From the NCBI RefSeq assembly GCF_900113135.1, contig NZ_FOOH01000005.1, positions 62,001 through 126,000 of the forward strand: DNA of 64,000 nt. Reading direction: 5' to 3'. This document shows positions 25,487 to 34,944 of this stretch, piece after piece; position 1 is the stretch's first letter, and the number at the start of each line of letters is the position of its first letter. Position numbers and translations under genes: made by a program. The notes beneath the pieces were generated by a model. It was given only the letters and a program-made list of their open reading frames with translations, did not search any database and was not told the origin of the DNA. The DNA is from Salegentibacter agarivorans (GTDB lineage: Bacteria; Bacteroidota; Bacteroidia; Flavobacteriales; Flavobacteriaceae).

Positions 25487-26459
25487 TTCCTAAGTTTTTA
25501 ATTTCTTGAATGGTTTTATATAATTCAGGTTCTGTTTTCTCTAAATCTTTAATTATATGGCTACTTTTTTCTTTGAATAATTCTTTATCAGGGTAAGTGA
25601 CTTTCACCTCTTCTTTCTTAATTGCCGTCAATGCCTCTATTTCGGCAATCTCCCATAATTCCCTTTGCTTTACTGAAGCTTCCTGAGCAGCTTCCTGGAT
25701 CCATCTCTTTTCTTCGGAAGAAAGCTTGTTATAAATCTGCGTACTTATCACCAAAATATCGGGTACAGCCGAATGCTCATCTAATGAAAAATTTTTACAA
25801 ATTTCGTAATGTCTTGACGTGTAAAAGCTGGGCAAATTATTTTCTGCTCCTTCTACTACTCCTTGCTGTAGTGAAGTATAAAGTTCTCCCCAGGAAACCG
25901 GTGTTGGGGAACCTCCAAGGGTTTTCACAAGATTAATTGCCGTAGGACTTTGCATTACCCTAATTTTCAAACCTTTTAAATCTTCCGGAGTTTCAATAGG
26001 AGTGTCTTTTGTATAAAATGAACGGCTGCCCGCATCAAAATAGGTTAAGCCCCTTAACCAATATTTCTCGCCGTCTAAAAGAAGTTCATTTCCAAGCTCG
26101 CTATCATAAAGCTTATAACGATGCTCGCGGTCTTTAAAAATATAAGGATAACCAAAAACGCGAAGTTTAGGGGAAAAATTTTCCATCACGGCAGATGACA
26201 CTTTGGTCATAGCCAAACCGCCCAGTTGCAAAAGTTCCAAACTCTGCCTTTCTGAACCTAACTGCCCGCCGGGGTAAACCTCTATTATTAATTCTCCATT
26301 AGATTTTTCTTTAACACGCTGAGCAAAAAATGCTAAAGCCTGGTGAACAGGATGATCAAGACTCAACCCGTGGGAAAGTTTTAAAGATTTTACTTCATCT
26401 TTCTGGCTACAGGAAGCAAAAAGAATTAAGACAATAAAAAGTTTGAAAACTGATCTCAT
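25479..26459 (-). CDS. TRAP transporter solute-binding lipoprotein (DctP type)
   Basis: 326 residues. A lipobox (LFASC, Cys about 16) anchors it, as extracytoplasmic binding proteins sometimes are in Bacteroidota. The DctP fold is seen in LKLSHGLSLDHPVHQALAFF, GELIIEVYPGGQLGSERQS, LKGLKIRVMQSPTAINLVKT and GGSPTPVSWGELYTSLQQGV. The arginine in KIRVM is the one that binds the substrate carboxylate in this family (family knowledge). It overlaps the KDPG aldolase gene by 4 bases, pointing to a sugar acid as substrate, most likely D-glucuronate. Confidence 0.92.
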   Translation of the reverse strand: MRSVFKLFIVLILFASCSQKDEVKSLKLSHGLSLDHPVHQALAFFAQRVKEKSNGELIIEVYPGGQLGSERQSLELLQLGGLAMTKVSSAVMENFSPKLRVFGYPYIFKDREHRYKLYDSELGNELLLDGEKYWLRGLTYFDAGSRSFYTKDTPIETPEDLKGLKIRVMQSPTAINLVKTLGGSPTPVSWGELYTSLQQGVVEGAENNLPSFYTSRHYEICKNFSLDEHSAVPDILVISTQIYNKLSSEEKRWIQEAAQEASVKQRELWEIAEIEALTAIKKEEVKVTYPDKELFKEKSSHIIKDLEKTEPELYKTIQEIKNLGNE

Positions 26460-27127
26460 TTAGATCTTATTTCAGTAATTATTTTTAGCACTTTGGCCAC
26501 ATTGTTTTTTATAGATTCAAAATCAGAATTTTCAACCATATTCTTTGGAATAAGTGCTGACCCCATTCCAACGCAAGTAACTCCAGCGTTAAACCATGCT
26601 GTTATATTTTCTTCTTCAAGATTAACTCCGCCACTTGGCATAATTGAAGTCCAGGGTTGCGGGCCTTTTATAGCCTTTACAAAACCGGGTCCTAAAACAG
26701 CCGCCGGAAACAATTTTACTACTTCGCAGCCTAATTCTTCAGCCTGGCTTATTTCGGTTAGACTACCGCAACCGGGTAGGTATAACACTTTTCTACGGTT
26801 ACAAACTTTAGCAACATCTTCTCTAATTACCGGGCTCACTACGAATTCTGCACCTAAATTCATATAAAGACTGGCTGTACTGGCGTCTACTACAGAACCT
26901 ACGCCAAGAATCATTTCGGGACATTCTTTTCTTGAAAATTTCACGAGATTTGCAAAGACTTCGTGAGCAAATTCTCCCCTGTGTGTAAATTCAAAAAAAC
27001 GTGCTCCTCCTTGATATACTGCTTTAAGCACTTGCTTAACTAATTCCTGGTCCTGGTGATAGAATAAAGGTACTAGCCCCAATTCTTTCATTTTTATCGC
27101 AATTTCTGGTCTGGATATTTTTTTCAT
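26456..27127 (-). CDS. eda: KDPG/KHG aldolase
   Basis: 223 residues, class I aldolase splitting 2-keto-3-deoxy-6-phosphogluconate into pyruvate and glyceraldehyde-3-phosphate. The conserved FFEFTHRGE holds the catalytic glutamate and arginine; the Schiff-base lysine is in CEVVKLFPAA. The ATG at 27127 replaces a TTG seven codons upstream. It completes the glucuronate route begun by UxaC, UxuA and KdgK. Located between kdgK and the TRAP genes; the 100-base gap before it may contain a secondary promoter. Confidence 0.93.
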   Translation of the reverse strand: MKKISRPEIAIKMKELGLVPLFYHQDQELVKQVLKAVYQGGARFFEFTHRGEFAHEVFANLVKFSRKECPEMILGVGSVVDASTASLYMNLGAEFVVSPVIREDVAKVCNRRKVLYLPGCGSLTEISQAEELGCEVVKLFPAAVLGPGFVKAIKGPQPWTSIMPSGGVNLEEENITAWFNAGVTCVGMGSALIPKNMVENSDFESIKNNVAKVLKIITEIRSK

Positions 27128-27227
27128 ATTTTTAAAATTTATGCCCAAAGGGTAAAATTGTCACTTGTTTATAAGAATTCAATATGTGCTACATTATTAC
27201 CTCCAGCATCATGCCGGTTTCATAATT

Positions 27228-28226
27228 TCATCTTATAATTCGTCCTGAACCATCACCCTCAATTAATTCTAATACTTCTTCTTTACTTACCCTATTAAAA
27301 TCTCCCACTATAGAATGTTTTAAACAGGAAGCCGCCGTGGCAAAATCAAGTGTTTTTTGATCTTCAAAATGCTGAAGCCCATAAATAAGTGCTCCCATAA
27401 AACTATCTCCTGCCCCCACACGATCTACTATTGGATAAATATCATATTCTGTAGATGATAATAGTTCTGCTCCTGTAAACATATCTGCCGACCATTTATG
27501 ATGAGAGGCGTTTAATTCTTTACGATTTGTAATGGCGATTCTTTGTAAGGAAGGAAATTTTTGTTGTAAGGCTTTAGAAAGTTCGTGATTATTCTGAAAA
27601 TCTTTTATATTGAAAAACTGACTACAGGCATAAGCTCCCGCAAGCAAAACATCGCTTTGTTCCACTAGTTTGGTCATGGTTCCTTCAGAATTTGCACCTT
27701 CGTATTGCCAAAGATTTCCGCGGAAATTAAGATCTCCGGAAATTTTAATCCCCTTACTTTTGGCCACCTCAACTGCATGCAAACAAACTTTTGCAGCTTT
27801 TGCCGAAATTGCCGGAGTAATGCCTGACCAGTGAAACCAGTTACAATCTTCAAAAATCTCATCCCAATCAAACCATTCGGGTTCTATTTGTGAAAAAGCT
27901 GAATTTTCCCGGTCATAAATTATTTTCCCAGGACGATTGATAGCCCCGGTTTCCAAAAAATATAATCCTAATCGCTTTCCGTCAAATTTTATGTGATTTA
28001 AACCCACATTATTATTTCGTAAATCATTTATGGCTGATTTCCCTAAATCGTTTTCGGGTAAGACACTTAAAAATTCGGTTTTTAAACCAAAGTTTGCTGC
28101 AGTTATAAGCACATTTGCCTCACTCCCGCCGTAAACAACTTTAAAATTATTTACCTGCGAAAACCTTAGCGCATCTTCGCAAGACAGGCGCATCAATAAT
28201 TCCCCTAGGCTCACCAGCTTTTTCAT
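27228..28226 (-). CDS. kdgK: 2-keto-3-deoxygluconate kinase (PfkB family)
   Basis: 332 residues of the PfkB ribokinase fold. It has the N-terminal GELLMRLS, the YGGSEANVLITAANFG sugar-site motif and the C-terminal DRVGAGDSFMGALIYG signature with its catalytic Asp. It phosphorylates KDG to KDPG. UxaC ends 3 bases upstream and eda follows. KdgK is preferred over fructokinase on the basis of neighbours. Confidence 0.9.
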   Translation of the reverse strand: MKKLVSLGELLMRLSCEDALRFSQVNNFKVVYGGSEANVLITAANFGLKTEFLSVLPENDLGKSAINDLRNNNVGLNHIKFDGKRLGLYFLETGAINRPGKIIYDRENSAFSQIEPEWFDWDEIFEDCNWFHWSGITPAISAKAAKVCLHAVEVAKSKGIKISGDLNFRGNLWQYEGANSEGTMTKLVEQSDVLLAGAYACSQFFNIKDFQNNHELSKALQQKFPSLQRIAITNRKELNASHHKWSADMFTGAELLSSTEYDIYPIVDRVGAGDSFMGALIYGLQHFEDQKTLDFATAASCLKHSIVGDFNRVSKEEVLELIEGDGSGRIIR

Positions 28227-28229
28227 AAA

Positions 28230-29645
28230 TTACTTTTTGTTCATTTCAGGAAATTCAAAATACGATTCTGCATTGTAATAACATATATCCTGAATTATTT
28301 TACCTATCCATTCTATATCTTCAGGAAGTTCTTTGTTTTCAATATCTTTTCCGAATAAATTACATAAAACGCGTCTAAAATATTCGTGCCTTGGTACAGA
28401 TAAGAAACTTCTACTATCAGTTAACATTCCGACAAAACAGCTAATTAAACCCATATTTGATAATGAATTCAACTGTTTTTCCATTCCATCTTTTTGATCT
28501 AAAAACCACCAGGCAGAGCCATGCTGAATTTTTCCCTTCCGGGAATCACTCATAAAATTCCCGGCCATCGTAGCCATCACTTCATTATCTGAAGGATTCA
28601 CGTTATAAAGAATGGTTTTAGGCAAATCTTCATTTCTATTTAGTGTATCTAAAAATTTTGCCAGCGGCTTAGCCTGGTTTAAATCTCCAATACTATCTAC
28701 TCCTGCATCTTTACCAATCTGGTTGAGTAATTTGGAATTGGTATCTCGCACCGGGCCCAGGTGTAATTGCATGGTCCAGTTCTTTGCAGCATACAAACTA
28801 CCTAATTTTAATAATAAAGCGGATTGATATTTATCAGACTCTTTCACAGTAAGGTTTTCTCCTGCTAATTTTTTCTTGAGTAAATTATCTATTTCATCCT
28901 TAGAAAAATCTTCAGCCAGCATTCTTTCCAAGCCGTGGTCTGAAAGCCTGCACCCGTGTTGATGAAAATATTCTATTCTACTTGCTACTGCTTTAATAAG
29001 GGAATCAAAATCTTTAATATCTATTTTAGTTTGATTTCCTATTCTTTTTAAATACGCTGCAAAATCATCATTTTCAATATTCAATAAACCATCTGGCCTA
29101 AAAGTGGGAAGCACTTTTACTTCAAAACCATCTTCCGCGATCTTTTTATGATGCTTTAAATCATCAGCAGGATCATCTGTGGTGCAAACCACTTTTACAT
29201 TCATTTTCTTTAGCAAATTCCTGGTAGAATAAGCCTGGGTAGCAAGCAAAGAATTACATTGATTGTAGATCTTTTTGGCATTTTTCTCAGTCAATAAATC
29301 GGTAATACCAAAATAGCGTTGCAATTCTAAATGCGTCCAATGATAAAGCGGATTTCGCATGGTATAAGGAATGGTTTCTGCCCATTTCTGAAATTTCTCC
29401 TCATCGCTGCTATTTCCCGTAATATATTTTTCTTCAATACCAAGCGCCCGCATAGCACGCCATTTATAATGATCTCCGGCAATCCAGATTTCAGTAAGGT
29501 TTTTAAATTGCCTGTCTTCAGCTATGTCTTCAACTGGCAAATGGCAGTGATAATCTATAATAGGCATATCTTTAGCATAGCGCTCGTAAAGCTCTTTAGC
29601 AAAGCTATTTTCCAGAAGAAAATCTTCTTCAATAAAATTCGTCAT
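28230..29645 (-). CDS. uxaC: glucuronate isomerase
   Basis: 471 residues, amidohydrolase-like barrel that turns D-glucuronate into D-fructuronate. The family start (IDYHCHLPVEDIAEDRQFKN) holds the metal-binding His-x-His, followed by WIAGDHYKWRAMRALG. Later MQLHLGPVRDTN and HGSAWWFLDQ are also conserved. It starts 21 bases after the GH3 gene, making glucuronate metabolism and xylosidase part of the same operon. Confidence 0.95.
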   Translation of the reverse strand: MTNFIEEDFLLENSFAKELYERYAKDMPIIDYHCHLPVEDIAEDRQFKNLTEIWIAGDHYKWRAMRALGIEEKYITGNSSDEEKFQKWAETIPYTMRNPLYHWTHLELQRYFGITDLLTEKNAKKIYNQCNSLLATQAYSTRNLLKKMNVKVVCTTDDPADDLKHHKKIAEDGFEVKVLPTFRPDGLLNIENDDFAAYLKRIGNQTKIDIKDFDSLIKAVASRIEYFHQHGCRLSDHGLERMLAEDFSKDEIDNLLKKKLAGENLTVKESDKYQSALLLKLGSLYAAKNWTMQLHLGPVRDTNSKLLNQIGKDAGVDSIGDLNQAKPLAKFLDTLNRNEDLPKTILYNVNPSDNEVMATMAGNFMSDSRKGKIQHGSAWWFLDQKDGMEKQLNSLSNMGLISCFVGMLTDSRSFLSVPRHEYFRRVLCNLFGKDIENKELPEDIEWIGKIIQDICYYNAESYFEFPEMNKK

Positions 29646-29666
29646 TTAATTCACTCTTTTCGGTTG

Positions 29667-31868
29667 TTATCTTAGGGTAAAAACGGCTTCTTTAAACTGG
29701 GCTGCACCTAATTCCAGGCTCCTGGCAGAAGGGCTGGAACTTCCTATATAAATTTTAAATTCTCCTTTTTCGATTACACTTTCCCCATCATGGTTTACAA
29801 GTTCCATCATCTCTGGGGTAATTTCAAATTTTATTTCTTTGGAACTTCCTGCTTTTAAATTTACTCTTTTAATTCCGTAAAGTTGATATTTAGGCGCATC
29901 TACAGAAGTTTCTAAATCTGAAACATACAGTTGTACCACTTCTTCAGCTTCACGATCTCCCACATTAGATACTTCTAAACTAGCTTCCAGGTTTTGCCCT
30001 TTTCGAATTTTTTCTTTAGATAATTTTATATCAGAAAATTCAAAATCTGAATAGCTCAACCCATAACCAAAAGGATACATTGGTTCTGCATCCATATATT
30101 TATAGGTTCTTCCTTTCATCGTGTAATCTTCGTAAGGAGGCAAATCGTCCAGGGATTTTGGAAAAGTAATTGGCAATCTGCCTGATGGAGAAACCTCTCC
30201 AAAAATAATATCTGCAACCGCATTACCACCTTCCTGGCCGGGATACCAAACCATTAATACCGCGTCTGCTAGTTCGTGTACTTCTTCCAGGTTCATTGGG
30301 CTTCCCCCCGTAATTACAGCAATTACCGGGTTATCGCCGGCAGCTTCATTCAATTTTCGTAAATAATCCAGCTGATTTTCAGGAAGATTATAATCCAACC
30401 TATCTCCAAAAGTTTCTGAAGCTATAGACTCCCCTTCTTCACCTTCTAATACGCCGGAAATCCCTAACACGGCAATAGTAGCATCGCTATTTCCAGCATT
30501 CGGCGAAGCCCAATCCTGCGGGTTAGCATTTGGACGATCTAACAAAGTCCCCTGCCGGTATTGCAACTGACTTTGAGGTTCTATAGCCCCGGCAATTCCT
30601 TCAATAATAGTTACTAAATTAGGATTAACACCATGATAATTACCTAATAAAATCTCAATACTTGTAGCATTTGGCCCGGTAATAAAGTATTTCGCCAGGT
30701 CATTTTTCAAAGGAAGTACATCATCATTTTTAAGCATCACGATAGACTTTTGGGCAGTCTCCCTGGCCAATGCCCTGTGCTCCCTTGTATTAATATCTTT
30801 TGCAGAAAGTTTAGAATAAGGATTATTTGTAGGGGAATCAAAAAGACCAAGTTTAAACTTGGTTTTCATCAAAATGGCAAGTTGCTTGTCTATTTCTTTT
30901 TCGGTCACCAAGCCTTGATTTACCGCTTCTACCAAAGAAGGATAAACGCTACCACAGTTAAGGTTAACGCCGCTTTTTATGCCGAGAGCCGCAGCTTCTT
31001 CAGGAGTTCCCACAACATTGTGACCTCCATAAAAATCTTCCAATGCCCAGCAATCGCTTACCACATGGCCTTTAAAACCCCACTTATCCCGTAGCACATC
31101 GGTAAGTAAATATTCATTTGCACAACAAGGTTCCCCGTTAGTAGCATTATAAGCGCACATAATAGTCTCTACCTCAGCATTTACAAGAGCTTCAAAAGCT
31201 GGCAGGTAAGTTTCCCATAAATCTTTTTGTGAGGCTATTGCATTAAATTCGTGCCTTAATTTCTCTGGACCGCTATGCACCGCATAATGTTTTGCTGCAG
31301 CTGCCGTCTTAAGGTATTTATCATCATCTCCCTGCAGGCCTTTTACGAATGCCACCCCCAATTTTGCAGTAAGAAAAGGATCTTCCCCGTAAGTTTCCTG
31401 TCCTCTTCCCCACCGCGGATCACGAAAAATATTAATATTCGGAGTCCAAAATGTTAGTCCGCTGTATTGTCTTCTATATCCATTTTCAACGGCGGTATTA
31501 TGATTTCCCCGGGCCTCATCTGAAATTGCCGAAGAAACTTTAAAAATTAAATCTTCATCAAAAGTAGCACCCATCCCAATAGCCTGAGGAAAAACCGTGG
31601 CGACACCAGAACGACCAATTCCGTGCAATGCTTCATTCCACCAATTATATTCAGAGATACTTAATCTCTCTATTGCCGGGCTATCGTGCATCATTTGCAT
31701 CGCCTTTTCTTCTAAAGTCAATCGATTGATTAAATCAGCAACTCTTTCATCTACACTTAATGACTCGTTCCTAAAACCATAATCCATGCCTTTCTCCTGG
31801 GCATTAATTGACCCTAGATTTCCGAAAACAAAAACCAACAGAAAGGCTCCCAATACTTTATAATTCAT
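29667..31868 (-). CDS. GH3 beta-xylosidase/beta-glucosidase
   Basis: 733 residues with a signal peptide (ends SINAQ). The GH3 TIM barrel includes FWTPNINIFRDPRWGRGQET and KHYAVHSGPEKLRHEFNA, with the nucleophile Asp272 (HVVSDCWAL). The sandwich domain (about 390-590) and a C-terminal fibronectin-type domain (about 640-725) follow. The HSGPE/RHEFNA variant resembles GH3 beta-xylosidases more than glucosidases. It is the first gene of the GH3-uxaC-kdgK-eda-TRAP operon and shares a divergent regulatory region with GH67. Confidence 0.93.
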   Translation of the reverse strand: MNYKVLGAFLLVFVFGNLGSINAQEKGMDYGFRNESLSVDERVADLINRLTLEEKAMQMMHDSPAIERLSISEYNWWNEALHGIGRSGVATVFPQAIGMGATFDEDLIFKVSSAISDEARGNHNTAVENGYRRQYSGLTFWTPNINIFRDPRWGRGQETYGEDPFLTAKLGVAFVKGLQGDDDKYLKTAAAAKHYAVHSGPEKLRHEFNAIASQKDLWETYLPAFEALVNAEVETIMCAYNATNGEPCCANEYLLTDVLRDKWGFKGHVVSDCWALEDFYGGHNVVGTPEEAAALGIKSGVNLNCGSVYPSLVEAVNQGLVTEKEIDKQLAILMKTKFKLGLFDSPTNNPYSKLSAKDINTREHRALARETAQKSIVMLKNDDVLPLKNDLAKYFITGPNATSIEILLGNYHGVNPNLVTIIEGIAGAIEPQSQLQYRQGTLLDRPNANPQDWASPNAGNSDATIAVLGISGVLEGEEGESIASETFGDRLDYNLPENQLDYLRKLNEAAGDNPVIAVITGGSPMNLEEVHELADAVLMVWYPGQEGGNAVADIIFGEVSPSGRLPITFPKSLDDLPPYEDYTMKGRTYKYMDAEPMYPFGYGLSYSDFEFSDIKLSKEKIRKGQNLEASLEVSNVGDREAEEVVQLYVSDLETSVDAPKYQLYGIKRVNLKAGSSKEIKFEITPEMMELVNHDGESVIEKGEFKIYIGSSSPSARSLELGAAQFKEAVFTLR

Positions 31869-31956
31869 AATTTTATGAGTTTAAAGTTTATAAATCATTA
31901 AATAAACGATTTTTTCTTAAAAATGTCTTAACAAATTAAACATAAATTTATCATAA

Positions 31957-31974
31957 ACACAACCGATTGCATAC
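31957..31974 (+). promoter_or_regulatory. LacI-type operator between GH3 and GH67 operons
   Basis: ACACAACCGATTGCATAC in the divergent GH3/GH67 region. It matches the minus-strand site at the GH43 gene in ACAAYCGATTGCAT and agrees with the 18-base consensus from the other sites. A repressor here could control both operons. Confidence 0.68.
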
Positions 31975-32012
31975 AAAATTTTGTCGGCAAGCTTTTTTTG
32001 TCTAATTTTCAG

Positions 32013-32030
32013 CTCACAATCGTTTGATAA
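32013..32030 (+). promoter_or_regulatory. second operator-like site before GH67
   Basis: CTCACAATCGTTTGATAA, 8 bases before the GH67 ATG, matches the consensus ACAANCGNTTG. With the site 40 bases upstream it forms a pair. It may overlap the GH67 promoter: TTTG at 31997-32000 lies 18 bases upstream of ATCGTTTG, a weak -7 match. Confidence 0.5.
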
Positions 32031-32037
32031 TATTATA

Positions 32038-34182
32038 ATGAATTTAAAGAAATTTATTTCCCTGGCCTTTTTATGCCTTTTCGCAGTCAATATTCAAGCC
32101 CAGAAAGGTTATGAACTCTGGTTAGATTATATAGAAATACAGGATCCTGGTGTTGAAAAAAAATATGCACCTTTTCTAAATAATGTGGAATTAATTGGTA
32201 ATTCTTCTACAATTCAGGCTATAAAGGAAGAGTTACAACTAGCTCGAGAAGGTTTTGCTTTTGAAAATTCAAAACTCAGTAATGATTCAAAATTAATTAT
32301 TGGAATACAAAGTAAACTGCCAACGGCAATAAGAAACATTGTCAATACTGAAAACCTGGGAGAAGAAGGTTATAAAATCACTTCTCTTAATAATGGAAAG
32401 ACTATTGTAGTAAGTGGAAATTCTGAGATAGCGCTTCTTTATGGAACTTACGGCTTGCTTCGCGAAATGCAGCAAAAAAATGATATTTCAGATTTAAAAA
32501 TTGAAGAAAAACCGGAAATCCAGAAGCGTGTTTTAAATCACTGGGATAATTTAGACCGCACGGTAGAACGTGGGTACGCCGGTTTTTCAATTTGGGATTG
32601 GCATCTTTTACCCGAACTTATAAAACCCGAATATAAAGATTACGCCCGAGCTAATGCTGCAATAGGAATTAACGGTACGGTCTTGACCAATGTAAATTCT
32701 AACGCGCTAATTCTAACCCCTCATTATATTGAAAAAGTAAAAGCCCTGGCCAAAGTTTTTCGACCTTACGGAATCCAGGTTTACCTAACGGCAAGATTTT
32801 CTGCCCCAATTGAATTAGGCGATCTTGATACTGCCGATCCTTTAAATGAAGATGTGAAGCAGTGGTGGAAAAACATTGCTGATGAAATATATGCTGAAAT
32901 CCCCGATTTTGGAGGTTTTCTAGTTAAAGCTGATTCGGAAGGCCAACCAGGACCTTTTCAGTATAATAGAACCCACGTAGACGGCGCCAATATGTTGGCC
33001 GAAGCGGTTGCTCCCCATAACGGAATCATAATGTGGCGAGCCTTTGTTTATTCTGAAGAAGATCCTGACGATCGCGCAAAACAAGCTTACGACCAGTTTA
33101 TTCCTTATGATGGAAAATTTGCAGATAATGTTTTGGTACAGGTTAAAAATGGTGCTATAGATTTTCAACCTAGAGAACCATTCCACCCAATATTTGGGGC
33201 AATGCCAGATACTCCTTTAATGATGGAATTTCAAATAACTCAGGAATATTTAGGCTTCAGCTCTCACCTGGTTTTTCTTCCAAAACTGTTTGAGGAAGTT
33301 TTAGACGAAGACACTTATGCCGATGGTGAAAACTCTACGGTAGCCAAAGTAATTGACGGCACAAATTCAAATAAAAAATTAACCGGAATAGCTGGGGTTG
33401 CCAATATTGGTACTGAAAAGAACTGGACAGGACACCCCTTTGGGCAGGCAAACTGGTATGGCTTTGGGAGATTGGCCTGGGATCCTTATATGGATTCTAA
33501 AGTTATCGCAGAAGAATGGTTAAAAATAAATTTTTCTAATGAAGAAGACTTTATAAAACCTATGACCGATCTCTTAATAGAATCTCGCGAAGCGGTAGTA
33601 AATTACATGACACCTTTGGGACTACACCATATTATGGCCACCAGTCACCATTACGGTCCGGGGCCCTGGGTAGACGATCTTGGCCGGCCAGAATGGAACC
33701 CCGTATATTATCATAAAGCTGATAAAAATGGGATAGGGTTTGATAGAACCAGTTTTGGCAGTAATGCACTTGCCCAATACGCTAAACCTATTGAAGAAAA
33801 ATATAGCAATCCTGAAACCACGCCTGAAAAATACTTACTGTGGTTTCATCATCTTCCCTGGGACTACAAAATGGATAATGGTAAAACGCTTTGGGATAAT
33901 ATGGCTCTACATTATCAAAAAGGTGTAGAACAGGTTGTAGAAATGCAGGCTACCTGGAAAAAAATGGAACAATATGTAAATGAAACAGAATTTAAAAAAA
34001 CCTCCATGTTACTGGAAATTCAGTTAAAAGAAGCAAAATGGTGGCGAGATGCATGCCTGAGCTATTTTCAGAAATTCTCTGAAATGGAGTTACCTGCCGG
34101 AGTACCTGAACCAGAACATAACTTAGAATATTATAAATCAATAGAACGTCCATATGCACCAGGTATAAATCCTTCCTGGTAA
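32038..34182 (+). CDS. GH67 alpha-glucuronidase
   Basis: 714 residues with a signal peptide (ends NIQAQ). The ATG at 32038 is chosen over an upstream in-frame ATG since it opens on the signal sequence. GH67 enzymes remove (4-O-methyl)glucuronate from the terminal xylose of xylo-oligosaccharides. Landmarks are RVLNHWDNLDRTVERGYAG, FGGFLVKADSEGQPGPFQYN, LVFLPKLFEE and WNPVYYHKADKNGIGFDRT. First gene of the plus-strand operon; GH115, later in the same operon, has related activity on internal residues. Confidence 0.95.
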   Translation: MNLKKFISLAFLCLFAVNIQAQKGYELWLDYIEIQDPGVEKKYAPFLNNVELIGNSSTIQAIKEELQLAREGFAFENSKLSNDSKLIIGIQSKLPTAIRNIVNTENLGEEGYKITSLNNGKTIVVSGNSEIALLYGTYGLLREMQQKNDISDLKIEEKPEIQKRVLNHWDNLDRTVERGYAGFSIWDWHLLPELIKPEYKDYARANAAIGINGTVLTNVNSNALILTPHYIEKVKALAKVFRPYGIQVYLTARFSAPIELGDLDTADPLNEDVKQWWKNIADEIYAEIPDFGGFLVKADSEGQPGPFQYNRTHVDGANMLAEAVAPHNGIIMWRAFVYSEEDPDDRAKQAYDQFIPYDGKFADNVLVQVKNGAIDFQPREPFHPIFGAMPDTPLMMEFQITQEYLGFSSHLVFLPKLFEEVLDEDTYADGENSTVAKVIDGTNSNKKLTGIAGVANIGTEKNWTGHPFGQANWYGFGRLAWDPYMDSKVIAEEWLKINFSNEEDFIKPMTDLLIESREAVVNYMTPLGLHHIMATSHHYGPGPWVDDLGRPEWNPVYYHKADKNGIGFDRTSFGSNALAQYAKPIEEKYSNPETTPEKYLLWFHHLPWDYKMDNGKTLWDNMALHYQKGVEQVVEMQATWKKMEQYVNETEFKKTSMLLEIQLKEAKWWRDACLSYFQKFSEMELPAGVPEPEHNLEYYKSIERPYAPGINPSW

Positions 34183-34199
34183 CACAAAAATTTATAAAA

Positions 34200-34943
34200 A
34201 TGACCAAACAATTAACAGCAATCGTAACGGGAGCAAACGCTGGACTAGGTTTTGCAACAGCCAAAAAATTCTGTGAAAAAGGAATTAAAACTTACGTAAA
34301 CGGAAGAAATAAAGAAAAGACCGAAGAGGCCTGTAAAGAATTAGGCGAAAACGCCATACCCTTTATTCTGGATCTTAATAATTTAGATCAAATTCCCGCA
34401 GCGATAGAAAAGATTGGGCAGGAAGCCGAAAGTATTGATATTCTGGTTAATAATGCCGGGATTAATATGAAAAAAGAATTCCTGGAAGTAACCAATGAAG
34501 AATTTCAGAATATTTTACACACTAATGTTTTGGGACTTTTCGCAATTAGTCGGGAAGTGGTAAAAATAATGAAGAAGCAAAACTCGGGTAGTATCATCAA
34601 TATTAGCTCGATGGCTGCCCAATATGGTATTCCTAAAGTTATTGCTTATTCTGCCAGTAAAACTGCAGTTGATGGGATGACGCGTGCTATGGCTGTAGAT
34701 TTAGCGCAATTTGGAATTCGTGTAAACGCGGTGGCGCCCGGTTTTATTGAGACTAATATGTCTCGAAAAGCTTTAAACAACGATCCTGAAAGAAAAAATA
34801 AGGTTTTATCCAGAACGCCAATGGGTAAATTAGGGCAACCTTCAGATATTGCTGATGCAGTTTACTATTTTGCTACTAATGAATCATCATTTGTTACAGG
34901 AACAATTCTACCGGTAGACGGTGGAAATTCAATAGGATTTTAG
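34200..34943 (+). CDS. SDR oxidoreductase, candidate fructuronate reductase
   Basis: A 247-residue short-chain dehydrogenase. Cofactor motif TGANAGLG (10-17), NNAG (84-87), catalytic Ser136/137, Tyr150 and Lys154 (YSASK), and the C-terminal VDGG are intact. No classical UxuB mannonate oxidoreductase is present, yet the step fructuronate to mannonate is needed between UxaC and UxuA. This gene ends one base before uxuA starts, so it is the best candidate for that step. The family is too broad for certainty; 3-ketoacyl or other sugar reductases are alternatives. Confidence 0.85.
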   Translation: MTKQLTAIVTGANAGLGFATAKKFCEKGIKTYVNGRNKEKTEEACKELGENAIPFILDLNNLDQIPAAIEKIGQEAESIDILVNNAGINMKKEFLEVTNEEFQNILHTNVLGLFAISREVVKIMKKQNSGSIINISSMAAQYGIPKVIAYSASKTAVDGMTRAMAVDLAQFGIRVNAVAPGFIETNMSRKALNNDPERKNKVLSRTPMGKLGQPSDIADAVYYFATNESSFVTGTILPVDGGNSIGF

Positions 34944-34944
34944 G

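Noticed and set aside
31719-31728. CAATCGATTG palindrome identical to the operator core, inside the GH3 gene
   Set aside because: It encodes conserved family residues (INRLTLEEK) and the flanks do not match the 18-base consensus. Probably coincidence, though a downstream operator is not excluded.
31902-31916. AAATCGTTTATT-like site on the minus strand upstream of GH3
   Set aside because: Only the AATCGTTT core agrees and the region is very AT-rich, so the match is too weak to list.
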